Assembly (NCBI GenBank): GCA_021404525.1
Contig: JAAWWE010000017.1
Coordinates: forward strand, 1 to 42,939
Reading direction: 5' to 3'
DNA length: 42,939 nt
DNA from: Rhodobiaceae bacterium
GTDB lineage: Bacteria > Pseudomonadota > Alphaproteobacteria > Parvibaculales > Parvibaculaceae
Position numbers and translations under genes: made by a program. Shown one piece after another: positions 23,459 to 32,011 of this stretch (position 1 is its first letter; each line of letters begins with the position of its first letter). The notes beneath the pieces are model-generated. The model was not told where the DNA came from. It saw only the letters and a list, made by a program, of their open reading frames with translations, and searched no databases.

Positions 23459-24321
23459 CCGATACGTTGATCTCGACCCTGCTGTCGGGGATCGTGCTGG
23501 GCTCGCTCTATGCGTTGATGGCCAGCGGACTGAGTCTGGTCTGGACAACGCTGGGTGTCTTCAACTTTGCGCATGGCGCGCTGATGATGATCGGTGCGTT
23601 CGTTGCCTGGACCGTGAGCGAGGGGATGGGCATGGGCCTGGCGGCGGGGCTGGTCGCTGGCGTGGGCGTGGCCGCCCTTCTGGGCGTGATCATCGAATTC
23701 CTGCTGGTGCGCCCGTTTTACGGCAAGCCCAACATGCTGCTGATCACCGTGATGACGACCCTGGCGGCGATGATCATCCTGGAGAAATCCGCCCAGATCA
23801 TCTGGGGTGCGCGGCTCAAGCAATTGCCGCGCCTGATCGAAGGCGAGGTGTCGGTTCTGGGTGCTGTGATCTCGGCACACGAAGCGCTGATCATCGTGAT
23901 CGCCCCGCTGATCCTTGTGGCGCTTTGGCTTTTTGCCACACGCACCGCGACCGGGCGCAGCCTTCGCGCGGTTGGTCAAAACCAGGATGCCGCGGCGCTT
24001 TTGGGGATCAACGTACCGCTGACATTCGCGCTGGCCTTTGGTCTGGGTGCTGCCTTGGCCGGTCTGACCGGCGTGTTGCTGGGCGGGGTGCGGTTCATCA
24101 CGCCCAGTCTGGGCGTCGAGCCGCTCGTCAAAGCGATGATCGTGGTGATCTTTGGCGGTCTGGGCTCGCTGGGGGCGACGGTCGGCGCGGCCTTTGTCAT
24201 CGGCCTGGCAGAGGCGTTTCTGATCCTTGCCTTGGGTCTTTACTGGACGCCGTTCGTGCTGTTTCTGGGGCTGATCATCGTCTTGATTTTCCGGCCCAAC
24301 GGCCTCTTTGGGAGGGCGTGA
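23455..24321 (+). CDS. livH: LIV-type ABC transporter permease (LivH-like)
   Basis: The 288-residue inner-membrane permease has about eight membrane helices and the family pattern: ISTLLSGIVLGSLYALMASG at the start, LGVFNFAHGALMMIGAFVAW, RTATGRSLRAVGQNQDAAAL (the EAA-like cytoplasmic loop that contacts the ATPase) and a FGGLGSLGATVGAAFVIGL segment. Start ATG overlaps LivF (ATGA). It pairs with LivM to form the channel. Confidence 0.92.
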   Translation: MTDTLISTLLSGIVLGSLYALMASGLSLVWTTLGVFNFAHGALMMIGAFVAWTVSEGMGMGLAAGLVAGVGVAALLGVIIEFLLVRPFYGKPNMLLITVMTTLAAMIILEKSAQIIWGARLKQLPRLIEGEVSVLGAVISAHEALIIVIAPLILVALWLFATRTATGRSLRAVGQNQDAAALLGINVPLTFALAFGLGAALAGLTGVLLGGVRFITPSLGVEPLVKAMIVVIFGGLGSLGATVGAAFVIGLAEAFLILALGLYWTPFVLFLGLIIVLIFRPNGLFGRA

Positions 24322-24322
24322 G

Positions 24323-25270
24323 ATGCGCGGATCCGTCATCCTTGCCCTTGGCTTTGCCCTTCTGGCGCTGGTGCCCGTGGTTGTATTGGACAGCTATACG
24401 CGCCACCTTTTCATTATCGCTTTCGTCTATGCGGTCGTGGCTTCGAACTGGGATTTGTCGCTGGGCTATGCGGGGCTTTTCAATTTTGGGCACCTGACCT
24501 TTTTCGCGACCGGGGTCTACACCACGGCGATCGCGGCCAAGACCTTTGGCGTGGACCCCTGGCTTGCGATCCCGCTGGGCGGTGTGACGGGCGCCTTGGC
24601 GGCGTTGATCGTTGCGTTGCCTGTGGCGCGGCTTAAGGGGATCTATGTTGTGCTCGTCACCTTCGCGTTCAGCCAATTGGTGCTACAACTGATCCTCAGC
24701 CAAAGCCAGATCACTGGCGGGGCGGGTGGAATGGTGCGCATTCCGCCGCTGGAAATCGGTGAGTATCGCTTCACCCGGGATTTCAAGTTCGGCTATTACT
24801 ATGTCGCCCTCGGATTGCTCGCGGTCTCGACGGTCTATCTGCTGTGGCTGACAAAATCGTCCTTTGGCAAATCCCTGCTCGCGGTGCGCGACAATGAGGA
24901 TTACGCCCGCGCGCGGGGGATATCCGTGGCCCGTCAGCGGGTCCTGGCCTTGGTCCTGAGCGCAATTTTTCCGGGCATCGCAGGCGGCTTTTTTGCGATT
25001 TATCTGCGGGTGGCCGCGCCGGATGTGCTCAGCTTTGGCACGCTCAGCCTGGCCTTGTCGATGGTTCTGATCGGCGGGACGGCGACGATCTACGGGCCGA
25101 TCCTTGCCGCGATCGCGCTGACCTTTGCGACCGAGGCGATGGCCGGGATCCGGGGCATGGAGGAGGCGCGCTTTATCGTTGTGGCAGTCGGGATGATCCT
25201 GATCCTGCGCTTTGCGCCGGGCGGGCTGGCGCGTATCGCTCGATCCGTGATGCCTAAGGGAAGGACCTGA
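24323..25270 (+). CDS. livM: LIV-type ABC transporter permease (LivM-like)
   Basis: The 315-residue permease has eight or more hydrophobic segments: YAVVASNWDLSLGYAGLFNF, HLTFFATGVYTTAI, the loop KSLLAVRDNEDYARARGISV, and IGGTATIYGPILAAIALTF, ending in FAPGGLARIARSVMP. Start ATG 24323 is one base after the LivH stop; GGGAGG lies about 10 bases upstream. It is the last gene of the transporter operon, with a small hairpin after it and the convergent S41 gene 29 bp further on. Confidence 0.92.
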   Translation: MRGSVILALGFALLALVPVVVLDSYTRHLFIIAFVYAVVASNWDLSLGYAGLFNFGHLTFFATGVYTTAIAAKTFGVDPWLAIPLGGVTGALAALIVALPVARLKGIYVVLVTFAFSQLVLQLILSQSQITGGAGGMVRIPPLEIGEYRFTRDFKFGYYYVALGLLAVSTVYLLWLTKSSFGKSLLAVRDNEDYARARGISVARQRVLALVLSAIFPGIAGGFFAIYLRVAAPDVLSFGTLSLALSMVLIGGTATIYGPILAAIALTFATEAMAGIRGMEEARFIVVAVGMILILRFAPGGLARIARSVMPKGRT

Positions 25271-25281
25271 TCTGGTCTTCG

Positions 25282-25299
25282 CCCAAAGGTCGGTTTGGG
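25282..25299. terminator. Small hairpin in convergent gap after livM
   Basis: CCCAAA (25282-25287) pairs with TTTGGG (25294-25299) around GGTCGG, between the livM stop and the convergent S41 protease stop. The stem is only 6 bp and there is no clear U run on either strand, so bidirectional termination is plausible but weak. Confidence 0.35.
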
Positions 25300-26673
25300 T
25301 CAGTTGCCCGACAGCTCCCTGGCAAATCTTAGAACTGCCGATCTGTGGCTTGCAATCGGGTCCTTGGCGTCGAACACCGGCACCTCAATGTCCGGTGGAA
25401 TGCCCACCGCTTCCCAATGACGGCCCGCCGCGTCAAGATAGACCTCGTTTGAGAGGTTGAGGCGCCATCCGTTTGGCAGCCGGAGCGACAGCACGTCAGA
25501 GAGCGCACCGCGCGTCGCCTCACCTACATGTGTCACATGGGGTTGCATGCGCAGGGACAGGGTCAGCACTTCGCCCGCGCTGATCGTGACATTGCTGGTC
25601 ATTACGATAACATCGCCCTCAAAGCGTGCGCCGTCGCTTGGTCGGATGACAAGCCGGGTTATGATCGGTGCCACCGCATCACCGGCATATTTGGTATAGG
25701 CATGTGTCGGACGCCGTATGAACCGGTGCGCGATTTCCCGGGCAACGTAATCGTCGCCTCCGAAATTCAGGCTGAGATCCAGGATCAGCGATGTCACTCC
25801 GGCCTGAGCGAAATCAGCCAGAATCAGATCCAGCAGGCGCCGCGTCTCCGCTTGTTCCCTTGCGGTGTCGGCGGTGTCGGACCCGAACCCGCCGATGGTC
25901 AGGAACGCGATGTATCCGACGCCCTCGGCGATCAGCCCGTACTGAATGCGCCCATTGCCGATCATCTGCCCGTCCCCTCCCAGAAGGTCGCGCTGAATAC
26001 TGTCATGCCACAGCGCGCGGCGAAAACCGGCAACCGCCTGATCCACGGGGGTGCCTGCCTTGCGTGCGGCGTGTCTGAGTGTTTCGACGATCCGCCCGGG
26101 ATTTGATGAAAAGACCTGTCGCGCGCCCTCTGTTTCGGCAACCAGTGACAGATGGCCATCCCGGAGCGGTCGAAGCAATCGGCTCAGCAGTTCAAAAAGC
26201 GTTTCAGGTCGCATGTCAGGATGTATCTCAGCGCGTAGGGTTGCGACATGTGTTGGCCAATCGACATCGTAGAGCGCGAAAAAGGGATAGCGCGCTGACA
26301 AAAGATCGACGGCGATGTCGAAGACGGCCAGAGGTGTATCCTCATTGGTCATGTCGCAAGGCGCTGGTCGTGCCGCAAGCCGATGCGCCCGGATGCGATG
26401 CGGCTCACGCTCGAAACCGATGGTCAAGACCTGCCCGTCCGGGGTCAGATCGAACTCCGCTTCCGCAAAGAGGTCGGCCAATGGCACCGGCGCTTCGGTC
26501 TCCGGCACACAATAGGATGCGCCCAGAGCCATGACCTGCGCCGACCCGTTCGTGATGGCCAGCACCGTCCCATACCCGTCGGTCGACCAGATACCGGTCA
26601 GGTCCGGCGTTTCGTTTGCCACCACACATTGCGGCCCAAGGCCGAAGCATATCATGATCATGCAGATCCTCAC
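25300..26673 (-). CDS. S41-family peptidase-like secreted protein
   Basis: The 457-residue product begins with a likely signal peptide (RICMIMICFGLGPQCVVA). The start is GTG at 26671-26673, chosen because GGAG lies 8 bases upstream; a GTG at 26733 would put 20 charged residues first. A beta-rich N-terminal part (~residues 30-100) is followed by the S41 (tail-specific protease) domain: VDLLSARYPFFALYDVDW, GVGYIAFLTIGGFG, SLILDLSLNFGGDDYVAREI, and the nucleophile Ser in VMTSNVTISAGEVLTLSLRM, then GEATRGALSDVLSLRLPNG. No PDZ domain is obvious. Probably a periplasmic or secreted protease or esterase-like protein, with no evident tie to the transporter. Confidence 0.8.
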   Translation of the reverse strand: MRICMIMICFGLGPQCVVANETPDLTGIWSTDGYGTVLAITNGSAQVMALGASYCVPETEAPVPLADLFAEAEFDLTPDGQVLTIGFEREPHRIRAHRLAARPAPCDMTNEDTPLAVFDIAVDLLSARYPFFALYDVDWPTHVATLRAEIHPDMRPETLFELLSRLLRPLRDGHLSLVAETEGARQVFSSNPGRIVETLRHAARKAGTPVDQAVAGFRRALWHDSIQRDLLGGDGQMIGNGRIQYGLIAEGVGYIAFLTIGGFGSDTADTAREQAETRRLLDLILADFAQAGVTSLILDLSLNFGGDDYVAREIAHRFIRRPTHAYTKYAGDAVAPIITRLVIRPSDGARFEGDVIVMTSNVTISAGEVLTLSLRMQPHVTHVGEATRGALSDVLSLRLPNGWRLNLSNEVYLDAAGRHWEAVGIPPDIEVPVFDAKDPIASHRSAVLRFARELSGN

Positions 26674-26729
26674 CGGGGTTTCTCCACGCTTGCGGTTGGG
26701 CCGGGCATGCCTTGGCTGGGCCGCCGGGG

Positions 26730-26858
26730 TCACGGTTGCCGACCTTGATCCAGGGGGTGTTCGATCTGAACTGGCCCCGGCACATCCGGTATTGCCTGCA
26801 TCCAGCGGCCCACACCGGTCAGCACAAGGCCAAGCACCAGCAGCAGGTAGATATGCAT
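26730..26858 (-). CDS. Possible small membrane peptide (42 aa)
   Basis: A minus-strand frame starting MHIYLLLVLGLVLTGVGRWM encodes one hydrophobic segment followed by a Pro-rich tail. It lies between the lipoprotein hydrolase and the S41 gene on the same strand. A GGAG sits about 10 bases before the ATG, somewhat far. It could be a real small protein or chance. Confidence 0.3.
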   Translation of the reverse strand: MHIYLLLVLGLVLTGVGRWMQAIPDVPGPVQIEHPLDQGRQP

Positions 26859-26919
26859 CGGGGTCTCACTCCGAAGCTTACGACCAAACCGCAGGCGCTG
26901 CGGGCGCGGTCTGTCGGTG

Positions 26920-27807
26920 TTAGGGTTCGACACGGACCAAGCTCCACCCGGGGTTTGCGGACATCTCTGCCCGTCCGACAAAGGCCTGGGCCGCATGGGG
27001 GTCGTTCCTGAGCTGGAAGGACAGCCAGGCCGTCAGATATCCGCGCATCCGGCCCGCATCATCTGCCAGTTCGATATGATCTGCCCCATCGGCTACGCCC
27101 AGGACACGCATCGCTGGGCCGCTCAGGCCTGCGAACAACGCTTTGTTCAGCTGGATGGGCGAGATGAACTCATCCTTTGTTCCGGTCATGATGAAGACCG
27201 GCGCGCTGACCGTGCCTGTATCGTACTCGAGGTCGAGGCCAAAGAACGCGATGGCCTCTGGCGTTGGGGTGCCATGGATGGCCAGCGCCGTGGCCGCGCG
27301 TCCGGCGCTGTAATTGGTGTGCGCATTGATTGCTGAGACCGCACCCTGCGACGACCCAACCAGGGCGAACCGAATTGTGTCCACGCGCCGGTAAAAGGGA
27401 TGGTCGGGCGTTTGCGACCAGAGCCGAGCGTTCTCCAACATCCCGATGGCGGTCTGGCCCGATCCCATCTGAGTGTCATAGCTGCCCAAAACCACCAACC
27501 CCCACGAGGCCAGATGGCGTGCGATCGCGTCGTAGGTGTCGATATCCACACCGGTTCCGTTCTGCCAGATCACCAGCGGCGCAGGTGCAGCGGGCTGGTC
27601 CGGCAGATAGGCAGCGCCCCGCGGCCTCCCAAACAGTGCGGGCGTGTCGATGCGGCTGACAGTGTAGGGGCCTGCTTGGCTAAACCTGTATTCGACCGGC
27701 TGTGCCGGGGCATAGGTGTGCGGGTCTGGGGTTGAGCAGGACGCCAGGATCACGAAGCCGATCAGCATCGCGATGTATCGGCTGACCTTGAGAGGGAGGG
27801 TGGTCAT
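26920..27807 (-). CDS. Lipoprotein with alpha/beta hydrolase (chlorophyllase-like) fold
   Basis: The 295-residue protein has a lipoprotein signal peptide with lipobox LASC and Cys24 (IAMLIGFVILASCS), so it should be membrane anchored. An alpha/beta hydrolase domain follows: PLVIWQNGTGVDIDTYDAIA, HLASWGLVVLGSYDTQMGSG, the nucleophile Ser153 in LVGSSQGAVSAI, VFIMTGTKDEFISP and a His in GVADGADHIELADD. This layout resembles the chlorophyllase/PET-hydrolase-like group. Start 27807 has GAGG 6 bases upstream. It precedes the S41 gene on the same strand. Substrate unknown. Confidence 0.75.
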   Translation of the reverse strand: MTTLPLKVSRYIAMLIGFVILASCSTPDPHTYAPAQPVEYRFSQAGPYTVSRIDTPALFGRPRGAAYLPDQPAAPAPLVIWQNGTGVDIDTYDAIARHLASWGLVVLGSYDTQMGSGQTAIGMLENARLWSQTPDHPFYRRVDTIRFALVGSSQGAVSAINAHTNYSAGRAATALAIHGTPTPEAIAFFGLDLEYDTGTVSAPVFIMTGTKDEFISPIQLNKALFAGLSGPAMRVLGVADGADHIELADDAGRMRGYLTAWLSFQLRNDPHAAQAFVGRAEMSANPGWSLVRVEP

Positions 27808-28109
27808 CTGGAACCTCGTTTTGTGACATGCACCCCGCAAGTGATCGGGAACGCGACGCGTGTCGTCCGATCCTATCGGCCCGGAACCCGATGCTGACCG
27901 GATTGGCGGAAACTCACCGCTTCACACCGGCACATGATCTTGCCAAAGCTGGACGCAGGGCCGGGCAGCAGGCCAAAGCCCGGGGCGGCTGGCGAGAGCC
28001 TGAATGCCCGGTCCCGCAGTCCTTGTGTCAGGCGGATATGCTCAGGCCCGGTCGGGCGTTACCCCTGAAAAGCTGATCGAGGCGGCGCTTTTTGCGTTCA
28101 CATCTGCGC

Positions 28110-28931
28110 TCATTGCGACCTGGGTCGGGGGTTTTGTGTCGGAAGCGCTGCGATGGTGGCACGCCCGCTGTCTTCGGGCAGTGTTGCGCGCACAAAGCCG
28201 TCAATCGCCCGGCGAAGCTGCAACGGGTTGTCGGTGTGCAACATATGCCCTCCGGGAAGCTTGAGCAGACGGGCCCCTGGGATCGTCTCTGCCATCAGGG
28301 TCGCCCCGTGCAGGGTCGCGCCGGATTTCTCGCCCACGATCACAAGTGTCGGAGCCCGCACCAATGACAGCCGCGACCGGCCATCATAGTGCCGCGCGGC
28401 CTCAAGCGCGGCTCTGATTTGCCCGCGGTCGAGGCGCCGCATCTGTCTGCGCAGCTCGGCTTGGGTGGCCTGGGGGTGTCCGATCCCCGACAAAGCGGCA
28501 AACCAGCCGGGCGGTATCCGTGAAAACAGAGCCGTTGCAAGGGTGCCCGCGACGTGACCCGACAGGCGATCACGCACCGTTGGAACCGCTTCGATCAGGA
28601 TCAAGGCCGCAATGCGTTCGGGCATCCGAGCGGCCAGTTCCAGCGCGACCATGCCGCCAAGCGAATGGCCGATCAAAACAGCGTCTTGCGGAATGGCCTC
28701 GCACAGCGCGTCGGCATAGCCTTCGACCCGGGGCGGATCTATCATCGGCGCCATCCCATGCCCCGGTAAATCCGGAGTATGGGCATCCGGCAGGTCAGCC
28801 GTGATCGCCCGCCAAGTGTCCCCTGAAAGGCCCGCGCCGTGCAACCAGACACTGGGGTGCCGCTTTAGAAGCGCGCCAGTCGGTTTGGCCGGTTGTCGTC
28901 CTTGGGGCGGCTTGGGTGTTTGGGGGATCAT
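28110..28931 (-). CDS. Alpha/beta hydrolase (MenH/BioH-like)
   Basis: The 273-residue protein has oxyanion motif VWLHGAGLSGDTWRAI, TPDLPGHGMAP, nucleophile Ser90 in LIGHSLGGMVALELAARMPE, a VRAPTLVIVGEKSGAT strand with the acid region, and catalytic His in LPGGHMLHTDNP. Start at the ATG 28929-28931 follows the family; the frame is open further upstream but without similarity. It is divergent from the AraC regulator with 217 bp between starts. Likely a cytoplasmic esterase or lactonase; specificity not readable. Confidence 0.8.
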   Translation of the reverse strand: MIPQTPKPPQGRQPAKPTGALLKRHPSVWLHGAGLSGDTWRAITADLPDAHTPDLPGHGMAPMIDPPRVEGYADALCEAIPQDAVLIGHSLGGMVALELAARMPERIAALILIEAVPTVRDRLSGHVAGTLATALFSRIPPGWFAALSGIGHPQATQAELRRQMRRLDRGQIRAALEAARHYDGRSRLSLVRAPTLVIVGEKSGATLHGATLMAETIPGARLLKLPGGHMLHTDNPLQLRRAIDGFVRATLPEDSGRATIAALPTQNPRPRSQ

Positions 28932-29148
28932 CCAATGAAATCTCCGTGCTGAGGGAACAACTGACACCGGCGCGCCGGATCGTCGCCGCACTATAGAGTG
29001 TCGCACCGGATCAGTCGTCCAGGTTGACCGTTCGGATGTCCACGCCGAAAGGGAAGGACATCGGGACGCTCGTAAAAGTGTTGAGCATATGTGACGCAGC
29101 GCGTATTGCGCGGATTGGATAGGTTCGCTTGAATTGGTCTGGCGGGTT

Positions 29149-30348
29149 ATGACCTTTGATTTAGAGAATTTGTATACGGCCGCCGTCACTGGGGGCTTTT
29201 TGGTTGCCAGCCTTGCGGCGATCCTCAGTTGGACGCAGCGATCCAGTGTCACACTGGGTTTCTTTTTTGCTGTTTTCGCGATCAGCGAGGCAGACACCGC
29301 CGCGTCGGTCCTGCTGCTTGAGATGCCTCAGTCGTTGCGTGATGGCATGGAACTGGCAGGGTTTGCCGCGAATTTCTTCATCATGCCGCTGTTTCTGTTT
29401 TACGTGCGGGAACTGACCGCCGCGCCGGAAACAGGGAGGATCGGGTCCGGCGCGCATTTTATCATGCCTGGCATAGCTGTGGTCTTTGTCTGGGGTGTGC
29501 TGCTGTTGCCGGCAGAGATACGCGAAGCCTGGTACTCTGCGATCACGGGCCCGTCGAACCCTCCGGGACTGGGCGCATTGAGGGCGGGCTTTGACATGCT
29601 GACCATTGCGATGGTTCTGCAATGGTTGGTCTATGTGGTCTGGATCGCGCGCACACAGGCACAGCATATTGCCCGGCTCAAGGATCATTTCGCCAGTACC
29701 GAGGGGTTGGAACTGCGTTGGGTTGCTGTTCTGGCCTGTGCGATGGGGATCTATGCCGTTCAAAGCCTTGTCGGCGAGGTGTTGATTCTGCTGAGCCGTC
29801 ATGACCCGATCGGCCCGGTTCTGGACAGTCTGATGGTTTTAATCATGGTTATTGCATTGTGTCTTTGGGGTCTGCGGCCGTCCCGCGCATTGGAGGTCGC
29901 AACACAAGCGCTGACAGTCACGATGGATCCTTCGATCCACAAATACGAGAAAAGCGCCCTGGGCCCCGAACAGGCAGAACGGATTGCGCGCAAGTTGCTG
30001 CGGGCGATGCGCGATGACCGGCTCTACCGGGATCCCAACCTGACGTTGGGAGCGTTGGCCCAGCAGGTCGGCGTCTCGCCAAACTATGTCTCCCAGACGC
30101 TGAACCAGCGGCTTGGCATATCGTTTTTCGAGTTTGTGAACAGTTGGCGCGTGAGAGAGGCGATACCCCTGGTCGCAGCAGGCGAGCAGACCGTGCTGGC
30201 CATTGCGTATGAGGTTGGATTCAATGCGCGGTCGTCTTTCTATACCGCCTTCAAGAAAGAAACGGGTCTCACCCCGTCTGCCTATAAAAAGGCGGGATCG
30301 GCGGGTCCGGTTGTGGTGCAGTCACGGGATCGGGCGCGGGTTTCATAG
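29149..30348 (+). CDS. Membrane-bound AraC-family transcriptional regulator
   Basis: The 399-residue protein has seven or so hydrophobic segments in its first ~245 residues (for example AAVTGGFLVASLAAIL, FFFAVFAISEADTAA, FIMPGIAVVFVWGVLLLP). An AraC-type double helix-turn-helix follows (about residues 285-390: LTLGALAQQVGVSPNYVSQT, FFEFVNSWRVREA, VLAIAYEVGFNARSSFYTAF, KKETGLTPSAYKK). The membrane part probably senses an envelope or periplasmic signal and the DNA-binding part acts from the membrane. The divergent alpha/beta hydrolase is the obvious target. ATG 29149 is preferred to an upstream TTG, though its ribosome site is weak. Confidence 0.85.
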   Translation: MTFDLENLYTAAVTGGFLVASLAAILSWTQRSSVTLGFFFAVFAISEADTAASVLLLEMPQSLRDGMELAGFAANFFIMPLFLFYVRELTAAPETGRIGSGAHFIMPGIAVVFVWGVLLLPAEIREAWYSAITGPSNPPGLGALRAGFDMLTIAMVLQWLVYVVWIARTQAQHIARLKDHFASTEGLELRWVAVLACAMGIYAVQSLVGEVLILLSRHDPIGPVLDSLMVLIMVIALCLWGLRPSRALEVATQALTVTMDPSIHKYEKSALGPEQAERIARKLLRAMRDDRLYRDPNLTLGALAQQVGVSPNYVSQTLNQRLGISFFEFVNSWRVREAIPLVAAGEQTVLAIAYEVGFNARSSFYTAFKKETGLTPSAYKKAGSAGPVVVQSRDRARVS

Positions 30349-30619
30349 CGGCAGTCCTGAAGGCCGGTTCGGGTCGCCGCATCCTGTGTTTGTCCACAGC
30401 GGTTGACGATCGCTGCGGTTGCGAGCCTTGGTATGGGCAAGTTGACCCTCTGCTATTTGGCGGTCGTAGGGCGCCCATCCGCCCTTGACCGTGAACAACC
30501 GGGCCACGTTCGGCACCCTCCATGCGAGCTTGCGCATCAAATCCGAAGGGTGCACGTGGTTTGTGATCCCGGCCAGGTCACCTTCGCCGCAAGACCGCGC
30601 CTGCAAGGACATCAAACGC
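30349..30619. other. Gap between convergent AraC regulator and tpa
   Basis: About 270 bases with no recognised gene. A minus-strand frame is open across most of it, ending at 30343, but it starts inside tpa in another frame and I recognise nothing. No convincing terminator hairpin with U run was found. Confidence 0.4.
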
Positions 30620-32011
30620 CTAGCCAAAGACACGCCCGAGCGCGCCATCAACTGCATCGGTGATGCGGTCAATGTCATCCGGTGTTGCAATCAGTGCGGG
30701 CGAAAAGCACAGCGTGTTGTTGCGCCCGGGCACCGACCGGTTCGTCACCCCGATGATCACACCCTGGGCCATGCAGTCGGCCACAACCGCCTGCGCCATC
30801 TTCTCTGGAACGGGGTCACGCGACGCACGGTCGCTCACCAACTCGGCCCCACAGAACAGGCCTTTGCCCCGGACATCGCCAATCACCGCATGTTTGTCCA
30901 TCAGGGCATGCAGATTGCCCATCATCCGCTCTCCCATGGTCAGGGTGTTTTGCAACAGACCCTCGTCCTCGATGATGCGCATATTCTCGATCGCGGCCGC
31001 AGGACCCGCCGTGCAGCCGCCAAAGGTCGAGATATCTCGGAAATAGTTGAGGTGATCGTCGGGCTGGTCCTTGAATTTCTCAAACACGGCCTCGGTGGTG
31101 ACCAGGCAGGCAATGGCGGCATAGCCGCTGGCCACACCTTTGGCCATCGTCACCATATCCGGCTCGATTCCATAGTGCTGATAGCCGAACCAGGTGCCCG
31201 TCCGGCCTATGCCGCACACCACCTCGTCGATATGCAACAGGATGTCGTATTTCCGACAGATCTCCTGCACGCGCGGCCAGTATCCTTCGGGTGGTGTGAT
31301 CACGCCGCCGCCCGCGGTGACCGGCTCAAGGCAGAGCGCGCCGATGGTGTCGGGCCCTTCTGCAAGGATCACCTTTTCGATTTGATCGGCAGCCCATTCT
31401 CCATAGTTCGCCTCGGGCGCGCCGTCCTGCTCATGCTTGCGGTATTCAAGACAATGCGGCACCCGCACGAAGCCAGGGGCAAAGGGGCCGTATTGGGCAT
31501 TCCGCTCATCCTGGCCACCTGCCGACAAGGCGCCAATCGTGGTGCCATGATAGTCGCGGTCGCGATAGAGGATCTTGTGTTTCTTGCCACCATACTTCGC
31601 ATGCGCGATCTGACGTACCATCTTGAAGGCTTTCTCATTCGCCTCCGACCCGGAGTTGCAATAGTAGACCCGGCTCATCCCCGGCATACGCGCAATCAGC
31701 TTTTGCGCAAAGATCGCCCCCGGAACCGATCCGGCGGCTCCGGCAAAATAGTTCAGCTTCACCAACTGATCCCGGATCGCATCCGCGATACTCTCGCGGC
31801 CATAGCCGACATTGACGGTCCAGACCGCACCCGAGACCGCATCCAGATGCTCTTTGCCTTTCTGATCCCAGACCTTCATCCCCTTGCCCTCGACGATGAT
31901 CCGGGGGTCGGAGGTTTCATAGGGCTTGTGTTGGGTCAGGTGGTGCCAGATATGCGCGCGGTCCGCTTCGACCACGTGGCTGATGTCATTCTCGTTAAAC
32001 GTGCCGTCCAT
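30620..32011 (-). CDS. tpa: Taurine-pyruvate aminotransferase
   Basis: The 463-residue class III PLP aminotransferase transfers the amino group of taurine to pyruvate, giving sulfoacetaldehyde and alanine. The whole chain follows roseobacter Tpa: FNENDISHVVEADRAHIWHH, KGKEHLDAVSGAVWTVNVGY, YYCNSGSEANEKAFKMVRQI, LHIDEVVCGIGRTGTWFGY with Asp262, and PLP lysine 291 (MAKGVASGYAA), ending DAVDGALGRVFG. GGGA lies 8 bases before the ATG. The usual partners xsc, ald and tauABC are not in the window, so the product would have to be handled elsewhere. Omega-amino acids such as 5-aminovalerate are possible side substrates. Confidence 0.9.
   Translation of the reverse strand: MDGTFNENDISHVVEADRAHIWHHLTQHKPYETSDPRIIVEGKGMKVWDQKGKEHLDAVSGAVWTVNVGYGRESIADAIRDQLVKLNYFAGAAGSVPGAIFAQKLIARMPGMSRVYYCNSGSEANEKAFKMVRQIAHAKYGGKKHKILYRDRDYHGTTIGALSAGGQDERNAQYGPFAPGFVRVPHCLEYRKHEQDGAPEANYGEWAADQIEKVILAEGPDTIGALCLEPVTAGGGVITPPEGYWPRVQEICRKYDILLHIDEVVCGIGRTGTWFGYQHYGIEPDMVTMAKGVASGYAAIACLVTTEAVFEKFKDQPDDHLNYFRDISTFGGCTAGPAAAIENMRIIEDEGLLQNTLTMGERMMGNLHALMDKHAVIGDVRGKGLFCGAELVSDRASRDPVPEKMAQAVVADCMAQGVIIGVTNRSVPGRNNTLCFSPALIATPDDIDRITDAVDGALGRVFG

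Noticed and set aside
28004..28264. Plus-strand frame with a hydrophobic stretch near 28080
   Set aside because: It overlaps the 3' end of the minus-strand alpha/beta hydrolase, has no ribosome site and no family signal.
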